64,000 bases of DNA from Burkholderia cepacia GG4 (GCF_000292915.1 NC_018514.1:62001-126000); one strand, 5' to 3'; counted from the stretch's first letter, positions 17,424 to 27,388 are shown. Notes: a model not told the origin generated them from the letters alone. Numbers and translations are program-made.

Positions 17424-18170
17424 TCACGGGCGTGACGCTTCCCCTTCCAGCCGCCGCACCGCTTCCGCCACTTCGTTCCTGAAGCGCACCAGCGCCGCCT
17501 GCTCCGGCGCGGGCGGCTGCACGGCGGCCCACAGCATGTCGATCAGCTGCGTGGCCGTCGTTTCCGTATCGAGCTTGCGGTGCCCGAGGATCGCATCCCA
17601 CAGCACGTGCTCGATCGGCCCGAACACCATCGAGCGCAGCAGGCTCAGTGGCATGTCGTTGCGCACCTGCCCGGCCGCCTGGCCGCGTGCGAGCACGTCC
17701 ATCAGCGGCGCCGTGTAGCGGCGCTGCAGCGCGGTAAGCTCGTCGCTCAGCGCATGCTGCTTCGCACGCCCCTCCGACAGCACCAGCGCGCACAGCCCCG
17801 TGCCGTTCACCAGCATCAGCCGCAGGTGCGTGCGCACGATGAACGCGAACTGCTGTTGCACCGATGCCTCCTGCGGCATCCCGAGCTCGAACGCGGCGAT
17901 GATTTCGTCATACCAGTCGGCGATCACGCGTGCGCACAGCTCGCGCTTGCCACGGAAGTAACTGAACACCGTCGCCTCCGACACGCCGACGCGCTGCGCG
18001 ATCTCGGCGGCCGTCGCATGCTCGTACCCCTTTTCGGCGAACACGTCACGACCGGCGCGCAGGATGTCCTGCACGCGCTGCTGGGATTTGCGCCCGGCGG
18101 GTGCGCGCGAGGTGTCGGCGCGGTCGGCTTTGACGGTGGCGGTCATGGTGTCGGCGGTAGCGGCTGTCAT
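17424..18170 (-). CDS. TetR-family transcriptional regulator, likely controller of the liu operon
   Basis: A 248-residue repressor. The N-terminal HTH reads 'GYEHATAAEIAQRVGVSEATVFSYFRGKREL'; the rest is a helical ligand domain with a polar, Ala-rich C-terminus. It is divergent from liuA, and a TetR-type regulator (called LiuQ) is known to control branched-chain acyl-CoA degradation in betaproteobacteria, so an acyl-CoA-responsive repressor of liuABCD is the best guess. The ATG at 18170 is chosen over a GTG at 18194, which lies inside the presumed operator. It converges with the MarR gene, 68 bp apart. Confidence 0.87.
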   Translation of the reverse strand: MTAATADTMTATVKADRADTSRAPAGRKSQQRVQDILRAGRDVFAEKGYEHATAAEIAQRVGVSEATVFSYFRGKRELCARVIADWYDEIIAAFELGMPQEASVQQQFAFIVRTHLRLMLVNGTGLCALVLSEGRAKQHALSDELTALQRRYTAPLMDVLARGQAAGQVRNDMPLSLLRSMVFGPIEHVLWDAILGHRKLDTETTATQLIDMLWAAVQPPAPEQAALVRFRNEVAEAVRRLEGEASRP

Positions 18171-18184
18171 GTTGCAATGATATC

Positions 18185-18197
18185 TGAGTGTCACTCA
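18185..18197. promoter_or_regulatory. Palindrome between the TetR gene and liuA, candidate operator
   Basis: TGAGTG-T-CACTCA is a perfect 6-1-6 inverted repeat located 15 bp before the TetR start and about 145 bp before liuA. The size and placement suit an autoregulatory TetR-family site. Confidence 0.55.
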
Positions 18198-18341
18198 AAA
18201 AACTATTGACGCCAAGCCCGACGAGGCGCGAAACTGTGCAAAATTTCCGCTGTATTGGCTTAATGAATCGACGCATTGATCCGATTTGAGCGAAACTCAG
18301 AAATCGGTGCATGCGACCCACTTTCTGGAGACGGAGGAGAC

Positions 18342-19523
18342 ATGATCAACCTGCCCGGTGTGCAATTCATGCTCGGTGAAGACATCGAGATGCTGCGCGA
18401 CGCCGTCGCGACGTTTGCGGCGAAGGAAATCACGCCGCGCGCGGCGGAGGTCGACCGCACCGACCAGTTTCCGATGGACCTGTGGAAGAAGTTCGGCGAT
18501 CTCGGCGTGCTCGGGATGACGGTCGCCGAGGAGTACGGCGGCGCGAACATGGGCTACACCGCGCACATGGTCGCGATGGAGGAGATTTCGCGCGCATCGG
18601 CGTCGATCGGCCTGTCGTACGGCGCGCACTCGAACCTGTGCGTGAACCAGATCCACCGCAACGGCACCGAGGCCCAGAAGCAGAAATACCTGCCGAAGCT
18701 GGTGTCGGGCGAACACATCGGCGCGCTCGCGATGAGCGAGCCGAACGCGGGCTCCGACGTCGTCAGCATGAAGCTGCGCGCGGACAAGCGCGGCGATCGC
18801 TACGTGCTGAACGGCACGAAGATGTGGATCACCAACGGCCCCGATTGCGACACGCTCGTCGTCTACGCGAAGACGGACGTCGAAGCCAACGCGCGCGGCA
18901 TCACCGCGTTCATCGTCGAGAAGGGGATGAAGGGCTTCTCGGTCGCGCAGAAGCTCGACAAGCTCGGCATGCGCGGGTCGCACACCGGCGAGCTCGTGTT
19001 CCAGGACGTCGAGGTGCCGGAAGAGAACATCCTCGGCCAGCTCAACGGCGGCGTGAAGGTACTGATGAGCGGCCTCGACTACGAACGCGCGGTGTTGTCG
19101 GGCGGCCCGACGGGCATCATGGCCGCGTGTCTCGACGCGGTGGTTCCGTATATCCACGACCGCAAGCAGTTCGGCCAGTCGATCGGCGAATTCCAGCTGA
19201 TCCAGGGCAAGATCGCCGACATGTACACCACGTTCCAGGCGTGCCGCGCATACCTGTACGCAGTCGGCCGCCATCTCGACTCGGCGGGCAGCGACCATAT
19301 TCGCCAGGTGCGCAAGGACTGCGCGGGCGTGATTCTCTACACGGCCGAGAAGGCGACGTGGATGGCCGGCGAGGCGATCCAGATCCTCGGCGGCAACGGC
19401 TACATCAACGAATATCCGGTCGGCCGTCTGTGGCGCGATGCGAAGCTGTACGAGATCGGCGCCGGCACGAGCGAGATCCGCCGGATGCTGATCGGCCGCG
19501 AGCTGTTCGCGGAAACGATGTAA
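18342..19523 (+). CDS. liuA: Isovaleryl-CoA dehydrogenase
   Basis: A 393-residue flavoprotein oxidising isovaleryl-CoA to 3-methylcrotonyl-CoA in leucine degradation. Acyl-CoA dehydrogenase signatures '[13 protein letters not shown]' and '[33 protein letters not shown]' region are intact. The active-site Glu lies at the isovaleryl-CoA dehydrogenase-specific position in '[13 protein letters not shown]', not at the position used by short/medium-chain enzymes. The ATG at 18342 follows GGAGGAGAC; an upstream start at 18276 is unnecessary. It is the first gene of liuABCD, with 31 bp to liuB. Confidence 0.95.
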   Translation: MINLPGVQFMLGEDIEMLRDAVATFAAKEITPRAAEVDRTDQFPMDLWKKFGDLGVLGMTVAEEYGGANMGYTAHMVAMEEISRASASIGLSYGAHSNLCVNQIHRNGTEAQKQKYLPKLVSGEHIGALAMSEPNAGSDVVSMKLRADKRGDRYVLNGTKMWITNGPDCDTLVVYAKTDVEANARGITAFIVEKGMKGFSVAQKLDKLGMRGSHTGELVFQDVEVPEENILGQLNGGVKVLMSGLDYERAVLSGGPTGIMAACLDAVVPYIHDRKQFGQSIGEFQLIQGKIADMYTTFQACRAYLYAVGRHLDSAGSDHIRQVRKDCAGVILYTAEKATWMAGEAIQILGGNGYINEYPVGRLWRDAKLYEIGAGTSEIRRMLIGRELFAETM

Positions 19524-19554
19524 CGCCCCACGTCACGCGAACGGAGCCCCGTCG

Positions 19555-21162
19555 ATGCCGATCATCGAATCGAAACTGAACCCGCGTTCGGAAGAATTCC
19601 GCGCGAACGCCGCGGCGCTGGAGGCGGTCGTCGCCGACCTGCGCGCGAAGATTGAACAACTCGCGCAAGGCGGCGGCCAGGCCGCGCGCGACAAGCACCT
19701 GTCGCGCGGCAAGCTGCTGCCGCGCGACCGGATCGCGCAATTGCTCGATCCCGGCGCGCCGTTCCTCGAGCTGTCGCAGCTCGCGGCGAACGGCATGTAC
19801 AACGACGACGCGCCGGGCGCGGGCGTGATCACCGGGATCGGCCGCATCGCGGGCCGCGAGTGCATGATCGTGTGCAACGACGCGACGGTCAAGGGCGGCA
19901 CCTACTACCCGGTGACCGTGAAGAAGCACCTGCGCGCGCAGGAAATCGCCGCGGAAAACCGGCTGCCGTGCGTGTATCTCGTCGATTCGGGCGGCGCGAA
20001 CCTGCCGAACCAGGACGAAGTGTTTCCCGATCGTGACCACTTCGGCCGCATCTTCTTCAACCAGGCGACCATGTCGGCCGCGGGGATCGCGCAGATCGCA
20101 GTCGTGATGGGTTCGTGCACGGCGGGCGGCGCGTATGTGCCGGCGATGAGCGACGAGTCGATCATCGTGAAGAACCAGGGCACGATTTTCCTCGGCGGCC
20201 CGCCGCTCGTGAAGGCCGCGACCGGCGAGGAAGTGAGCGCCGAGGATCTCGGCGGCGGCGACGTGCACACGCGACTGTCGGGGGTTGTCGATCATCTCGC
20301 GCAGAACGACGCGCATGCGCTGTCGATCGCGCGCAACATCGTCGATCATCTCGCGCCGAAGATCGCGTCGCCGGTGGCGCTGCGCGAACCGAAGCCGCCG
20401 CGTTACGACCCGAAGGGCCTGTACGGCGCGATTCCGGTCGATACGCGCAAGCCGTTCGACGTGCGCGAGGTGATCGCGCGCATCGTCGACGACTCCGAGT
20501 TCGACGAATTCAAGGCGCGCTTCGGCACGACGCTCGTCACGGGCTTCGCGCACATCTGGGGCCATCCGGTCGGGATCATCGCGAACAACGGCATCCTGTT
20601 TTCCGAATCCGCCGTGAAGGGCGCGCATTTCATCGAGCTGTGCTGCCAGCGCAAGATTCCGCTCGTGTTCCTGCAGAACATCACGGGCTTCATGGTCGGC
20701 CGCAAGTACGAGAACGAAGGCATCGCGCGCCATGGCGCGAAGATGGTGACGGCCGTGTCGAACGCGAAGGTGCCGAAGTTCACGGTGATCATCGGCGGCT
20801 CGTTCGGCGCCGGCAACTACGGGATGTGCGGCCGCGCGTTCGGGGCACGCTTCCTGTGGATGTGGCCGAACGCGCGGATCTCGGTGATGGGCGGCGAGCA
20901 GGCCGCGTCGGTGCTCGCGACGGTGCGCCGCGACGGCATCGAGGCGAAGGGCGGCACCTGGTCGGCCGACGAGGAAGATGCATTCAAGCAGCCGATCCGC
21001 GACCAGTACGAGCGCCAGGGGCATCCGTACTACGCGAGCGCGCGGCTGTGGGACGACGGCGTGATCGACCCCGCGCAGACGCGCGACGTGCTCGGCCTCG
21101 GCCTCGCCGCGTCGATGAACGCGCCGATCGACGACACACGCTTCGGCGTGTTCCGCATGTAA
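19555..21162 (+). CDS. liuB: 3-methylcrotonyl-CoA carboxylase, carboxyltransferase (beta) subunit
   Basis: A 535-residue biotin-dependent carboxyltransferase that transfers CO2 from carboxybiotin to 3-methylcrotonyl-CoA. Family landmarks are '[25 protein letters not shown]', here in part, '[16 protein letters not shown]', '[16 protein letters not shown]' and '[16 protein letters not shown]', the two oxyanion regions. The length is normal for the subunit. It forms the holoenzyme with the LiuD biotin subunit encoded two genes downstream. Spacing to liuC is 19 bp, with GGGAGG in the gap. Confidence 0.95.
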   Translation: MPIIESKLNPRSEEFRANAAALEAVVADLRAKIEQLAQGGGQAARDKHLSRGKLLPRDRIAQLLDPGAPFLELSQLAANGMYNDDAPGAGVITGIGRIAGRECMIVCNDATVKGGTYYPVTVKKHLRAQEIAAENRLPCVYLVDSGGANLPNQDEVFPDRDHFGRIFFNQATMSAAGIAQIAVVMGSCTAGGAYVPAMSDESIIVKNQGTIFLGGPPLVKAATGEEVSAEDLGGGDVHTRLSGVVDHLAQNDAHALSIARNIVDHLAPKIASPVALREPKPPRYDPKGLYGAIPVDTRKPFDVREVIARIVDDSEFDEFKARFGTTLVTGFAHIWGHPVGIIANNGILFSESAVKGAHFIELCCQRKIPLVFLQNITGFMVGRKYENEGIARHGAKMVTAVSNAKVPKFTVIIGGSFGAGNYGMCGRAFGARFLWMWPNARISVMGGEQAASVLATVRRDGIEAKGGTWSADEEDAFKQPIRDQYERQGHPYYASARLWDDGVIDPAQTRDVLGLGLAASMNAPIDDTRFGVFRM

Positions 21163-21181
21163 CGCCCGGGAGGACTGACCG

Positions 21182-21967
21182 ATGCGATACGAAACGATCA
21201 AGGTAAGCGAAGCCGGCCGCGTGGCGACCGTCACGCTCGCGCGGCCCGACGTGCGCAATGCGTTCAACGAGACGACGATCGCCGAGCTGACCACCGCGTT
21301 CGAGTGGCTCGATGCACACGCAGGCGTGCGCGCGATCGTGCTCGCGGCGGAAGGCGCGGCGTTCTGCGCGGGCGCGGACCTGAACTGGATGAAGAAGATG
21401 GCCGGTTACTCGGACGACGAGAACCGCGCCGATGCGCGCAAGCTCGCGCGCATGCTCGAGGCGATCCATCGCTGCGGCAAGCCGGTGATCGCGCGCGTGC
21501 ACGGCGACGCGTATGCGGGCGGCGTGGGCCTCGTCGCGGCGGCGGACATCGCGATCGCCGCCGATGGCGTGAAGTTCTGCCTGTCCGAAGCGCGGCTCGG
21601 GCTGATTCCCGCGACGATCGCGCCGTACGTCGTGCGCGCGATGGGCGAGCGCGCGGCGCGCCGCTACTTCACGACGGCCGAGGTGTTCGACAGCGCGCGC
21701 GCCGCGTCGCTCGGCTTCATCCATGACGCGGTGCCGGCCGACGCACTCGACGAAACGGTTGCGAAGCTGGCCGCGACGCTCGTCGCGAACGGCCCCGACG
21801 CGGTGCAGGCGTGCAAGCGGCTCGTCGCCGACGTGGCCGGCCGGCCGCTCGATGCGACGCTGATCGAGCAGACCGCCGACTGGATCGCGCGGACCCGCGC
21901 CGGCGCGGAAGCGCGCGAAGGGATCGCGTCCTTCCTCGAGAAACGCACGCCGTCGTGGCGTGAATGA
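21182..21967 (+). CDS. liuC: Methylglutaconyl-CoA hydratase (enoyl-CoA hydratase family)
   Basis: A 261-residue crotonase-fold enzyme hydrating 3-methylglutaconyl-CoA to HMG-CoA. The first oxyanion loop is 'GAAFCAGADLNWMKKM' and the second is 'GDAYAGGVGLVAAADI'; the substrate-region 'SEARLGLIPATIAPYVVRAMGE' is typical of LiuC/AUH-like hydratases. It sits between the two carboxylase subunit genes, the standard liu order, 36 bp before liuD. Confidence 0.93.
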   Translation: MRYETIKVSEAGRVATVTLARPDVRNAFNETTIAELTTAFEWLDAHAGVRAIVLAAEGAAFCAGADLNWMKKMAGYSDDENRADARKLARMLEAIHRCGKPVIARVHGDAYAGGVGLVAAADIAIAADGVKFCLSEARLGLIPATIAPYVVRAMGERAARRYFTTAEVFDSARAASLGFIHDAVPADALDETVAKLAATLVANGPDAVQACKRLVADVAGRPLDATLIEQTADWIARTRAGAEAREGIASFLEKRTPSWRE

Positions 21968-22003
21968 ACGCGTGACCCACACTTTCCGGACGACACCGAA
22001 GCC

Positions 22004-24004
22004 ATGTTCGACAAGATTCTGATCGCCAACCGCGGCGAAATCGCCTGCCGCGTCGCCGCGACGTGCAAACGTCTCGGGATCGCGAGCGTCGCCGTCTATT
22101 CCGACGCGGACGCGAACGCCAAGCATGTCGCCGCGTGCGACGAAGCCGTGCATATCGGCGGCTCGGCGGCCGCGGACAGCTACCTGCGCATCGAGCGCAT
22201 CATCGAGGCCGCGCGCGCGACCGGCGCGCAGGCCATTCACCCGGGCTACGGCTTCCTGTCGGAGAACGAGGATTTCGCGCACGCCTGCGAAGCGGCTGGC
22301 ATCGCGTTCATCGGGCCGCCGGTCGACGCGATCGCGGCGATGGGCTCGAAGGCGGCTGCGAAGGCGCTGATGCACGCGGCCGCGGTGCCGCTCGTGCCGG
22401 GCTATCACGGCGACGACCAGGACGCGGCCAACCTGCATCGCGAAGCCGACGAGATCGGCTACCCGGTGTTGCTGAAGGCGAGCGCGGGCGGCGGCGGCAA
22501 GGGGATGCGCGTGGTCGAGCGCTCCGACGATTTCCCGGCGGCGCTCGCGTCGTGCCAGCGCGAGGCCGCGAGCAGTTTCGGCAACGACCGCGTGCTGATC
22601 GAGAAATACCTGACGCGCCCGCGTCACGTCGAGGTGCAGGTGTTCGGCGACACGCACGGCAATACCGTCTACCTGTTCGACCGCGACTGCTCGGTGCAGC
22701 GCCGTCACCAGAAGGTGCTCGAGGAAGCGCCTGCGCCGGGCCTGCACGACGACGTGCGCCGCGCGATGGGCGAAGCGGCCGTCGCGGCCGCGCGCGCGGT
22801 CGGCTACGTCGGCGCGGGCACCGTCGAATTCATCATGACGGGCGAAGCGTTCTATTTCATGGAAATGAACACGCGCCTGCAGGTCGAGCATCCGGTCACC
22901 GAGATGGTCACGGGGCTCGACCTCGTCGAATGGCAGTTGCGTGTCGCAGCGGGCGAGCCGCTGCCGCTGAAGCAGGACGCGCTGCGCGTGCAGGGCCACG
23001 CGATCGAGGCGCGTCTCTATGCGGAGAATCCGGCGCGCGGCTTCCTGCCGTCCACCGGCACGCTGAAGCACCTGCGGCTGCCGGACGGTGTCGAGTTCGA
23101 CATCGGCGCGCCGGTGCGCGTCGACAGCGGCGTGCGCGAAGGCGACGCGATCACGCCGTTCTACGATCCGATGATCGCGAAGCTGATCGTGCATGGCGCG
23201 GATCGCGCGGAAGCGCTCGGCCGGATGCTGCGCGCGCTGCGCGCGTGCGAGGTGGTCGGCCTGCACACGAACGCCGCGTTCCTGCAGCGGATCGTTGCGT
23301 GCGAACCGTTCGCGATCGCCGATCTCGACACCGGCCTGATCGAGCGCAACCACGATGCGCTGTTCGCGCCGCAACAGCCGCCGCGTGCGACGCTCGCGCT
23401 GGCCTGCGCGGCGCTGCTCGCCGGCGAACGCGATGCGGCCGCACGGGAAGGCGCATCGCCGTGGCGGGCGCTGCCGGACTGGCGGCTGAACGGCGGCTAT
23501 CGCCGCACGCTCGAATGGCATGCGCCCGAACGCGAAGCGGACGTGACGGTTGCCTACGAGGACGACGGCGGCGGCACGCGCATCGCCACCGGCGACGCAG
23601 CCGCGCAGCCGTTCGCGTGGTCGCGCGGCGCGACGCCGCTCGACTTCGACGTGACGCTCGGCGGCGTGCGCAGCAGCGGCCGCGTGTACGCGGACGGCGA
23701 CAGCTTCCACGTGTTCACGCAGGGTGTCGCCGAGACGTTTGAATGGCGCAACGTGCTCGCGCACGCGGGCGATGCCGAGCACGGCGGCGGCCGCCTGACC
23801 GCGCCGATGCCGGGCAAGGTGATCGCGGTGCTGGTCGAGCCGGGCCAGAAGGTCGAAGCCGGCACGCCGCTGATCGTGATGGAAGCGATGAAGATGGAGC
23901 ACACGATCGGCGCGCCGGGCGCGGGCGTGGTCGCGGAAGTGCTGTACGGCGTCGGCGACCAGGTCGCGGATGGCGCGCAGCTGCTGATGATGGCGGAAGG
24001 CTAA
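22004..24004 (+). CDS. liuD: 3-methylcrotonyl-CoA carboxylase, biotin carboxylase (alpha) subunit
   Basis: A 666-residue subunit carrying biotin carboxylase and biotin carrier domains. The ATP-grasp loop is 'KASAGGGGKGMRVV', and further landmarks are 'RDCSVQRRHQKVLEE' and 'EMNTRLQVEHPVTEMVTG'. The C-terminal biotinyl site is 'VMEAMKMEHT', with the lysine about 43 residues from the end. It completes the carboxylase with LiuB. A strong hairpin follows the stop codon, and no HMG-CoA lyase gene (liuE) follows, so that enzyme must be encoded elsewhere. Confidence 0.95.
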   Translation: MFDKILIANRGEIACRVAATCKRLGIASVAVYSDADANAKHVAACDEAVHIGGSAAADSYLRIERIIEAARATGAQAIHPGYGFLSENEDFAHACEAAGIAFIGPPVDAIAAMGSKAAAKALMHAAAVPLVPGYHGDDQDAANLHREADEIGYPVLLKASAGGGGKGMRVVERSDDFPAALASCQREAASSFGNDRVLIEKYLTRPRHVEVQVFGDTHGNTVYLFDRDCSVQRRHQKVLEEAPAPGLHDDVRRAMGEAAVAAARAVGYVGAGTVEFIMTGEAFYFMEMNTRLQVEHPVTEMVTGLDLVEWQLRVAAGEPLPLKQDALRVQGHAIEARLYAENPARGFLPSTGTLKHLRLPDGVEFDIGAPVRVDSGVREGDAITPFYDPMIAKLIVHGADRAEALGRMLRALRACEVVGLHTNAAFLQRIVACEPFAIADLDTGLIERNHDALFAPQQPPRATLALACAALLAGERDAAAREGASPWRALPDWRLNGGYRRTLEWHAPEREADVTVAYEDDGGGTRIATGDAAAQPFAWSRGATPLDFDVTLGGVRSSGRVYADGDSFHVFTQGVAETFEWRNVLAHAGDAEHGGGRLTAPMPGKVIAVLVEPGQKVEAGTPLIVMEAMKMEHTIGAPGAGVVAEVLYGVGDQVADGAQLLMMAEG

Positions 24005-24025
24005 GCCGGGTGTTCGCCGCGCACG

Positions 24026-24059
24026 GGCCGGCGTAGCGTCTCGCGACGCGACGCCGGCC
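24026..24059 (+). terminator. Hairpin ending the liu operon
   Basis: GGCCGGCGT and ACGCCGGCC form a perfect 9-bp outer stem enclosing an inner GCGTC/GACGC stem, 22 bp after the liuD stop. The following bases (TTGTC) are only weakly T-rich, so termination strength is uncertain. Confidence 0.55.
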
Positions 24060-24212
24060 TTGTCGCATCTGGCCGTCGTCGTGCGCCGTCGTCGGCGCGT
24101 ATGACGATGCATGACAGTCTGACGGCCGGCGGTCCGTTAGACTGGCGGATGGCGCGCGTGGCCGCGTGCCGCGCGCTACACTGCGTCCATTCAATCCCCC
24201 ACCCCGCCGACG

Positions 24213-25355
24213 ATGACGTCTCCTGTCCTGAACGGCCTGCGCATCGGTATCACGATCGGACTGCGCACTCCCGACGAAAGCCTGTGGATCAACGGCATCA
24301 AGCAGAATGCGCTGTTCCTCGCGAAGCTGCTGATGGCGTCGCCGCACGGCTACCGCGTGACGCTGGTCAACACGACCGACGTGCCGCTCACCGATACGCT
24401 GCCGTGGGATCGCAACGTGTACGACACGCGCGCGTTCGCCGACATGAAGGATGCGCTCGACGTCGTGATCGAGCTCGGCGGGCAGATCGACGGCGCGCAG
24501 ACGGCCTACCTGAAGGCGCGCGGCGTGAAGATCGTCAGCTATTGCTGCGGCGTCGAGTACATCAACGCGATGGAAGCGATGCTGTTCGGCCGCCGGCTGT
24601 GGGATTCGCTGTTCATCAACCGCGGCTACGACGAGGTGTGGGCGATTCCGCAGATCGCGCCGTCGTCGCTACCGTTCCTGCAGTCGCTGCGCCGCTGCCC
24701 GGGGCGTGTCGTGCCGTTCGTGTGGGATCCGATGTTCCTGACCGCGCGCGCGCAATCGCTGCCCGAGCACGGCGAATACCGGCCGCGCAGCGAGCCGGGC
24801 AAGCGGCTCACGGTGATGGAGCCGAACCACAACGTCGTGAAGTTCTGCGTGTACCCGATGCTGATCATCGACGAAGCGTATCGGCGCGATCCCGATGCGA
24901 TCTGCTTCACGCACGTGACGAACGCCGATCGCCTCGCGCACGACAGCCCCGAATTCGTGATGCTGATGAACTACCTGGACATCGTGCGCGCGGGCAAGGC
25001 GAGCTTCGTCGGGCGCTTCGACACGCCGCTGTTCCTGGCAGACCTGACCGACGTCGTCGTGTCCCATCAATGGTCGAATCCGCTCAACTACTTCTATTTC
25101 GACGTGTGCTGGCAGGGCTATCCGCTCGTGCACAACGCGAGCCTCGCGCCCGATCTCGGCTACTACTATCCGGACAACGACGTGCAGAAGGGCGCGGATG
25201 CGCTGCTGCACGTGCTGCACACGCACGACGACGACTGGGAAGGGTACACGCGGCGCCAGCGCGAGATCCTCGGCCGCTATACGTCCGCGAACCCCGCGCT
25301 CGTCGCCGAATACGACACGTTGCTCGCGAACCTGGTCGGTGCGACGGCCGCGTGA
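24213..25355 (+). CDS. DUF2827 family protein (copy 1), predicted glycosyltransferase-like
   Basis: A 380-residue soluble protein of the Burkholderia-type DUF2827 family, function not established. Landmarks shared with three other proteins in this window are an N-terminal 'SLWINGIKQN' motif, a central 'TVMEPNHNVVKFCVYPMLI' and a C-terminal 'VVSHQWSNPLNYFYFD' followed by 'YPLVHN' and 'LGYYYPDN'. The Rossmann-like start ('LRIGITIGLRT') and the C-terminal pattern recall the two-domain GT-B fold, which I infer to mean a sugar transferase. This copy is the most diverged (HQWSN instead of HHWEN) and alone on the plus strand, with its own terminator. It lies about 16 kb from the adhesin start. Confidence 0.75.
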   Translation: MTSPVLNGLRIGITIGLRTPDESLWINGIKQNALFLAKLLMASPHGYRVTLVNTTDVPLTDTLPWDRNVYDTRAFADMKDALDVVIELGGQIDGAQTAYLKARGVKIVSYCCGVEYINAMEAMLFGRRLWDSLFINRGYDEVWAIPQIAPSSLPFLQSLRRCPGRVVPFVWDPMFLTARAQSLPEHGEYRPRSEPGKRLTVMEPNHNVVKFCVYPMLIIDEAYRRDPDAICFTHVTNADRLAHDSPEFVMLMNYLDIVRAGKASFVGRFDTPLFLADLTDVVVSHQWSNPLNYFYFDVCWQGYPLVHNASLAPDLGYYYPDNDVQKGADALLHVLHTHDDDWEGYTRRQREILGRYTSANPALVAEYDTLLANLVGATAA

Positions 25356-25408
25356 TGCCATCCGGGTTGTCCCGGGTTAATGTCTGAAGAATTGCTGCCG
25401 CAAAAAAG

Positions 25409-25439
25409 AAACCGTCGAGCCGGGGAGATTCGACGGTTT
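25409..25439. terminator. Bidirectional terminator after DUF2827 copy 1
   Basis: AAACCGTCGA and TCGACGGTTT form a 10-bp stem with an 11-base loop. Runs follow on both sides (A-rich CAAAAAAG to the left, TTTT to the right), so it can end transcription on the plus strand and act from the minus strand too. Confidence 0.75.
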
Positions 25440-26082
25440 TGAAGGCACGAAATTGACGGCTCCGAGGGAAGTCCGTCGAAAATCATTTTAGAGGTTAACA
25501 AGCTGGAAAGATTGTTAAACATCTTGTAATCGATAAATGTCATATAATTCAGCTCGATATTTTGGATTTGATATTGATCGATTGTGTTTCAAGTATTCGC
25601 AATATCGTTTGAAACGGGAAAATTGAGTGCCGTGATGATCGAATGGCCGATGGCGCCGGCTGGCGCTGTGATCCGCAGGTCGTATCGACGGGGTCCGGCA
25701 GCGGTTGCGGGCATGGTTTCATGGGCGCCAATTCATCATATAAAATGGCGGGCACCCGATTTTTGAAACACGCGTCGCGGTAAATCGATTTGCGCCAAAG
25801 TGTTCCGGGAAGGCCGGAAGATGACGCAGATTGAAATTCGTCGGCGGTTTTGTGTAACCTGTCGCACCGATTTCGTGATGCGTGTGTGGTGTATTTTCCG
25901 TGTTTGAATATCGTTGACAATATCGGATTTGACGGCGCGCCGAAATGAAAAGTACGCTCCCGGAAAAGATCGAAACAAGAGGATGGGCCGGGTAAGCGGT
26001 GGAGCGTGTCGTGGTCGGCTCGCTCCGCATGTATCGTGAGCGCGGGCCGTCGTCGGCGGCCCGACATTTGCCGGAGCGCCGG
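25440..26082. other. Intergenic, partly AT-rich region without a supported gene
   Basis: From about 25460 to 25970 the base composition is distinctly lower in GC than the flanks. It contains short imperfect repeats (for example TTTCAA-N16-TTGAAA near 25588-25616). No convincing gene or RNA structure was seen. It likely holds the promoter of the EAL-domain gene. Confidence 0.5.
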
Positions 26083-26886
26083 ATGGATGCGGTCGAACCT
26101 CGCCTGGAGGCGAACAGGGTAGCGAATCGGGACGAGATCGATCTCGTGTTCGGCGCCCGCGACGATCACCCCGACCTTGCGTCGGTACGCAGTTTCGTTG
26201 AAAGCCGGCTCGGGTTTGCGCGCGAGCCGGTATGCCGGGCCGACCTGTCGGGCGGCGTGCTGTATCACGAATGCCTCGCGCGGTTGCGCTGGGGATCGGA
26301 CGATGCATTGCTGCCGCTTGCGTTCCTGCCGCGCCTCGAGTCGCTCGGGCTGATGCGCTGGTTCGACCGGCTTGTGGTCGGCCGGACGATCGACGAGCTG
26401 CGCGCCGATCCGAAGGCGGTGTACGGCTGCAACGTGGCGGCGGCGAGCGCGGTTGTCGACGACGCGTGGCTCGCAATCTTCCGGCGGCTAGAGCGCGAGC
26501 CGTCGGTCGCCGCGCGGCTGGTCGTCGAGATTACCGAGACGGGGCCGCTGAACCCCGTCGCGGGGCGGTCGTTCGTGAATCGGCTCCGCCAGGCCGGGTG
26601 CCGTGTCGCGATCGACGATTTCGGCGTTGGCTTCAGCGCGCTGAACAGCCTGGTGGTCGGCAACCCCGATATCGTGAAGCTCGACAGGTCGGTCCTGTCG
26701 CTGATCAAGCGCAACGCGATCGGGCGCTACCAGTTTCGCCGGCTGATCGCGTTCGCGCACGAAAGCGCGCGGCACGTCGTCGTCGAGGGCGTGGAGAGCG
26801 AGATCGACCGGCAGATCATTGTGGATTCCGGCGTCGCGTGGGCGCAGGGCATCCGCTTTTCGTGGCGGTCGCCGGCCGCCGCATGA
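26083..26886 (+). CDS. Stand-alone EAL-domain protein, probable c-di-GMP phosphodiesterase
   Basis: About 267 residues that are almost entirely one EAL domain, with no GGDEF, PAS or membrane segment. Key catalytic positions are recognisable though divergent: 'HECLARL' (for EALLR), 'CNVAAAS' (Asn), 'VEITETG' (Glu), 'AIDDFGVGFS' (Asp-Asp, with Val where Thr is usual), 'DIVKLDRS' (Lys), 'VVEGVES' (Glu) and 'AQGIRFS' (Gln). Activity is therefore plausible. The ATG at 26083 has GGAG seven bases upstream; a GTG at 25999 would add 28 residues of no clear homology. Low c-di-GMP generally reduces adhesion, so a link with the neighbouring adhesin cluster is attractive but inferred. Confidence 0.8.
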   Translation: MDAVEPRLEANRVANRDEIDLVFGARDDHPDLASVRSFVESRLGFAREPVCRADLSGGVLYHECLARLRWGSDDALLPLAFLPRLESLGLMRWFDRLVVGRTIDELRADPKAVYGCNVAAASAVVDDAWLAIFRRLEREPSVAARLVVEITETGPLNPVAGRSFVNRLRQAGCRVAIDDFGVGFSALNSLVVGNPDIVKLDRSVLSLIKRNAIGRYQFRRLIAFAHESARHVVVEGVESEIDRQIIVDSGVAWAQGIRFSWRSPAAA

Positions 26887-26947
26887 TGCCGCGGCGCGTG
26901 CGTTGCGCGCAGGTATCGGGTAACGACGGATCGCAAAGGGGGCGGGC

Positions 26948-27388
26948 ATGGCGGCGACGAAGGGGAAGGCCGGGCACGGAACCGACACGCAGGCGGCCGA
27001 TGCGCGCGCGCTCGTCGCGCTCGCCGAGCTTGCCGACATGCTGTGCCAGCTCGGTGCCGAAGCAATCGAAGCAATCGAAGCAACCGAGGCGCCGGTCGAC
27101 GTCGCGCCGTATCTCGACGGCCTCAAGGCCGTCGAGCAGCATATTCACCGGATGAATCCGCTCGATGCCGACGGCCGCGAGCGCGCGGCGCGGCACTATT
27201 ACGCCGGTGTGTTCGCAGGCGCTTGCGGCGACGATTCGGCGATCGCGCGCGGCGTAGCGGGCAGCCTGGCGCGGCAGGCCGGCGGTGTCAGCCATGCGGC
27301 GGCCCGCTGTTTCGCGACGCTCGCGCGCATCGGCCGGCGACATGGCCGTGTGTTTGCCGCGCGGCGCGGCCATCGCGTGCCGGCTTAG
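26948..27388 (+). CDS. Hypothetical protein, 146 residues
   Basis: Not recognised. A soluble, Ala-rich, mainly helical protein with no signal peptide or membrane segment. A tract of 9-bp tandem repeats near 27058-27086 encodes 'EAIEAIEATEA', which could vary in copy number. It starts 61 bp after the EAL-domain gene on the same strand with an AAAGGGGG site, so the two may be co-transcribed. The C-terminus is Arg-rich ('IGRRHGRVFAARRGHR'). Confidence 0.55.
   Translation: MAATKGKAGHGTDTQAADARALVALAELADMLCQLGAEAIEAIEATEAPVDVAPYLDGLKAVEQHIHRMNPLDADGRERAARHYYAGVFAGACGDDSAIARGVAGSLARQAGGVSHAAARCFATLARIGRRHGRVFAARRGHRVPA

Noticed and set aside
20984..24112. A 1042-codon minus-strand open frame opposite liuB/liuC/liuD
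   Set aside because: Arg/His/Ala-rich product without domains; an antisense shadow of high-GC coding sequence.
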